Origin: Anaerolineales bacterium
GTDB taxonomy: Bacteria > Chloroflexota > Anaerolineae > Anaerolineales > DRMV01
DNA length: 5,248 bases
Direction: 5' to 3'
Assembly: GCA_026991215.1 (NCBI GenBank)
Contig: JALXBY010000220.1
Location: 1 to 5,248 of the forward strand
Shown piece after piece: positions 5,144-5,248 of the stretch (positions are counted from its first letter, which is position 1; the number at the start of each line of letters is the position of its first letter). The position numbers and the translations under genes were made by a program. Below the pieces are notes generated by a model that searched no databases, was not told where the DNA came from, and saw only the letters and a list, made by a program, of their open reading frames with translations.

Positions 5144-5248
5144 GGGTGCGTGCAAAAGTTGCCGAATCAGGCAGCCAGGGGGAGGGGGTTCCGTAAACGA
5201 CGGAGGAACGCCGTCCGGGCTTTGAGGGTGAGTTCAGCCCCATCTTCG
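5144..5248 (-). mobile_element. Possible end of an insertion sequence (truncated by window)
   Basis: CTAG (5141-5144) is followed inward by GGTGCGTGCAAAAGTTGCC (5145-5163), which has the look of a terminal inverted repeat. Just inside, a minus-strand frame runs open from the window edge to a TGA at 5167-5169; its last 26 residues are rich in Leu/Arg (TAFLRRLRNPLPLAA at the end), plausible as a transposase C-terminus. IS5-group elements target YTAR sites such as CTAG and begin with a similar GGTGCG core, so that group is one option. The other end and the transposase body are outside the window. The stretch is short, so chance is a real alternative. Confidence 0.33.
5167..5248 (-). CDS. Possible 3' end of an upstream gene (26 residues visible)
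   Basis: Open frame from the window edge to TGA at 5167-5169. The visible residues begin EDGAELTLKARTAFL and end NPLPLAA. No family can be named from so little. The position next to an inverted-repeat-like sequence makes a transposase tail the favoured reading. A competing frame (the upward extension of the lipoprotein frame) is also open here, so the coding claim is weak. Confidence 0.28.
   Translation of the reverse strand, partial: EDGAELTLKARTAFLRRLRNPLPLAA

Noticed and set aside
5076..5243. 56-residue N-terminal extension of the lipoprotein
   Set aside because: It would bury the signal peptide and lipobox, and it crosses the TATAAT box; the ATG at 5075 has a good Shine-Dalgarno.
1..5248. 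tRNA, rRNA, riboswitch or CRISPR array
   Set aside because: Apart from the features listed, no cloverleaf, no spaced direct repeats and no conserved RNA motif was seen by eye on either strand.

Overview
The window is GC-rich bacterial DNA in which every convincing gene lies on the minus strand, so transcription runs from high to low coordinates. The best taxonomic guess is a member of the Chloroflexota, probably a thermophilic or Anaerolineae-like lineage. Two things point there: a lipoprotein with a long Pro-Thr linker followed by an SH3-like domain, a common architecture in that phylum, and a Thermus-style B-family (ba3-type) heme-copper oxidase. This placement is inference; there is no rRNA or other marker gene.

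Layout in transcription order. (1) At the right edge (about 5144-5248) there is a short open C-terminal stretch and a sequence that looks like the end of an insertion element; this is weak evidence. (2) A lipoprotein gene (4245-5075) has a perfect TATAAT -10 box just upstream and a strong intrinsic terminator just downstream (4182-4220). (3) A compact cluster follows: an Rrf2-family regulator with an unusual N-terminal extension (3378-4151), a membrane-anchored SCO/thioredoxin-like protein with a CxxC motif (2704-3381, ATGA overlap with the regulator), a 100-bp gap holding a near-perfect 20-bp palindrome inside a candidate promoter, a true SCO1/SenC copper chaperone (1989-2603), the tiny oxidase subunit IIa (1778-1903), CuA subunit II (1293-1757), and subunit I (1-1280, cut by the window edge after residue 426).

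How the parts fit. Subunits I, II and IIa make up a ba3-type terminal oxidase that reduces O2 to water at the membrane. Metal ligands and K-channel residues of the Thermus enzyme are all present at constant offsets. The SCO protein would load or reduce the CuA site of subunit II. The CxxC SCO-like protein lacks the copper-binding His and more likely acts as a thiol-disulfide partner. The Rrf2 protein carries a C-x6-C-x5-C cluster motif suited to an Fe-S sensor of O2, NO or redox state, and its position at the head of the cluster suggests it controls oxidase expression. The most interesting points are the fused N-terminal domain of this regulator (integrase-core-binding-like, with a CXXCH motif and different codon usage), the CxxC/CxxxC pair of SCO-like proteins, and the palindrome that fills the spacer of a candidate promoter before the oxidase genes.

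No RNA gene, CRISPR array or plus-strand gene is supported. The long plus-strand open frames are antisense shadows of the GC-rich minus-strand genes.
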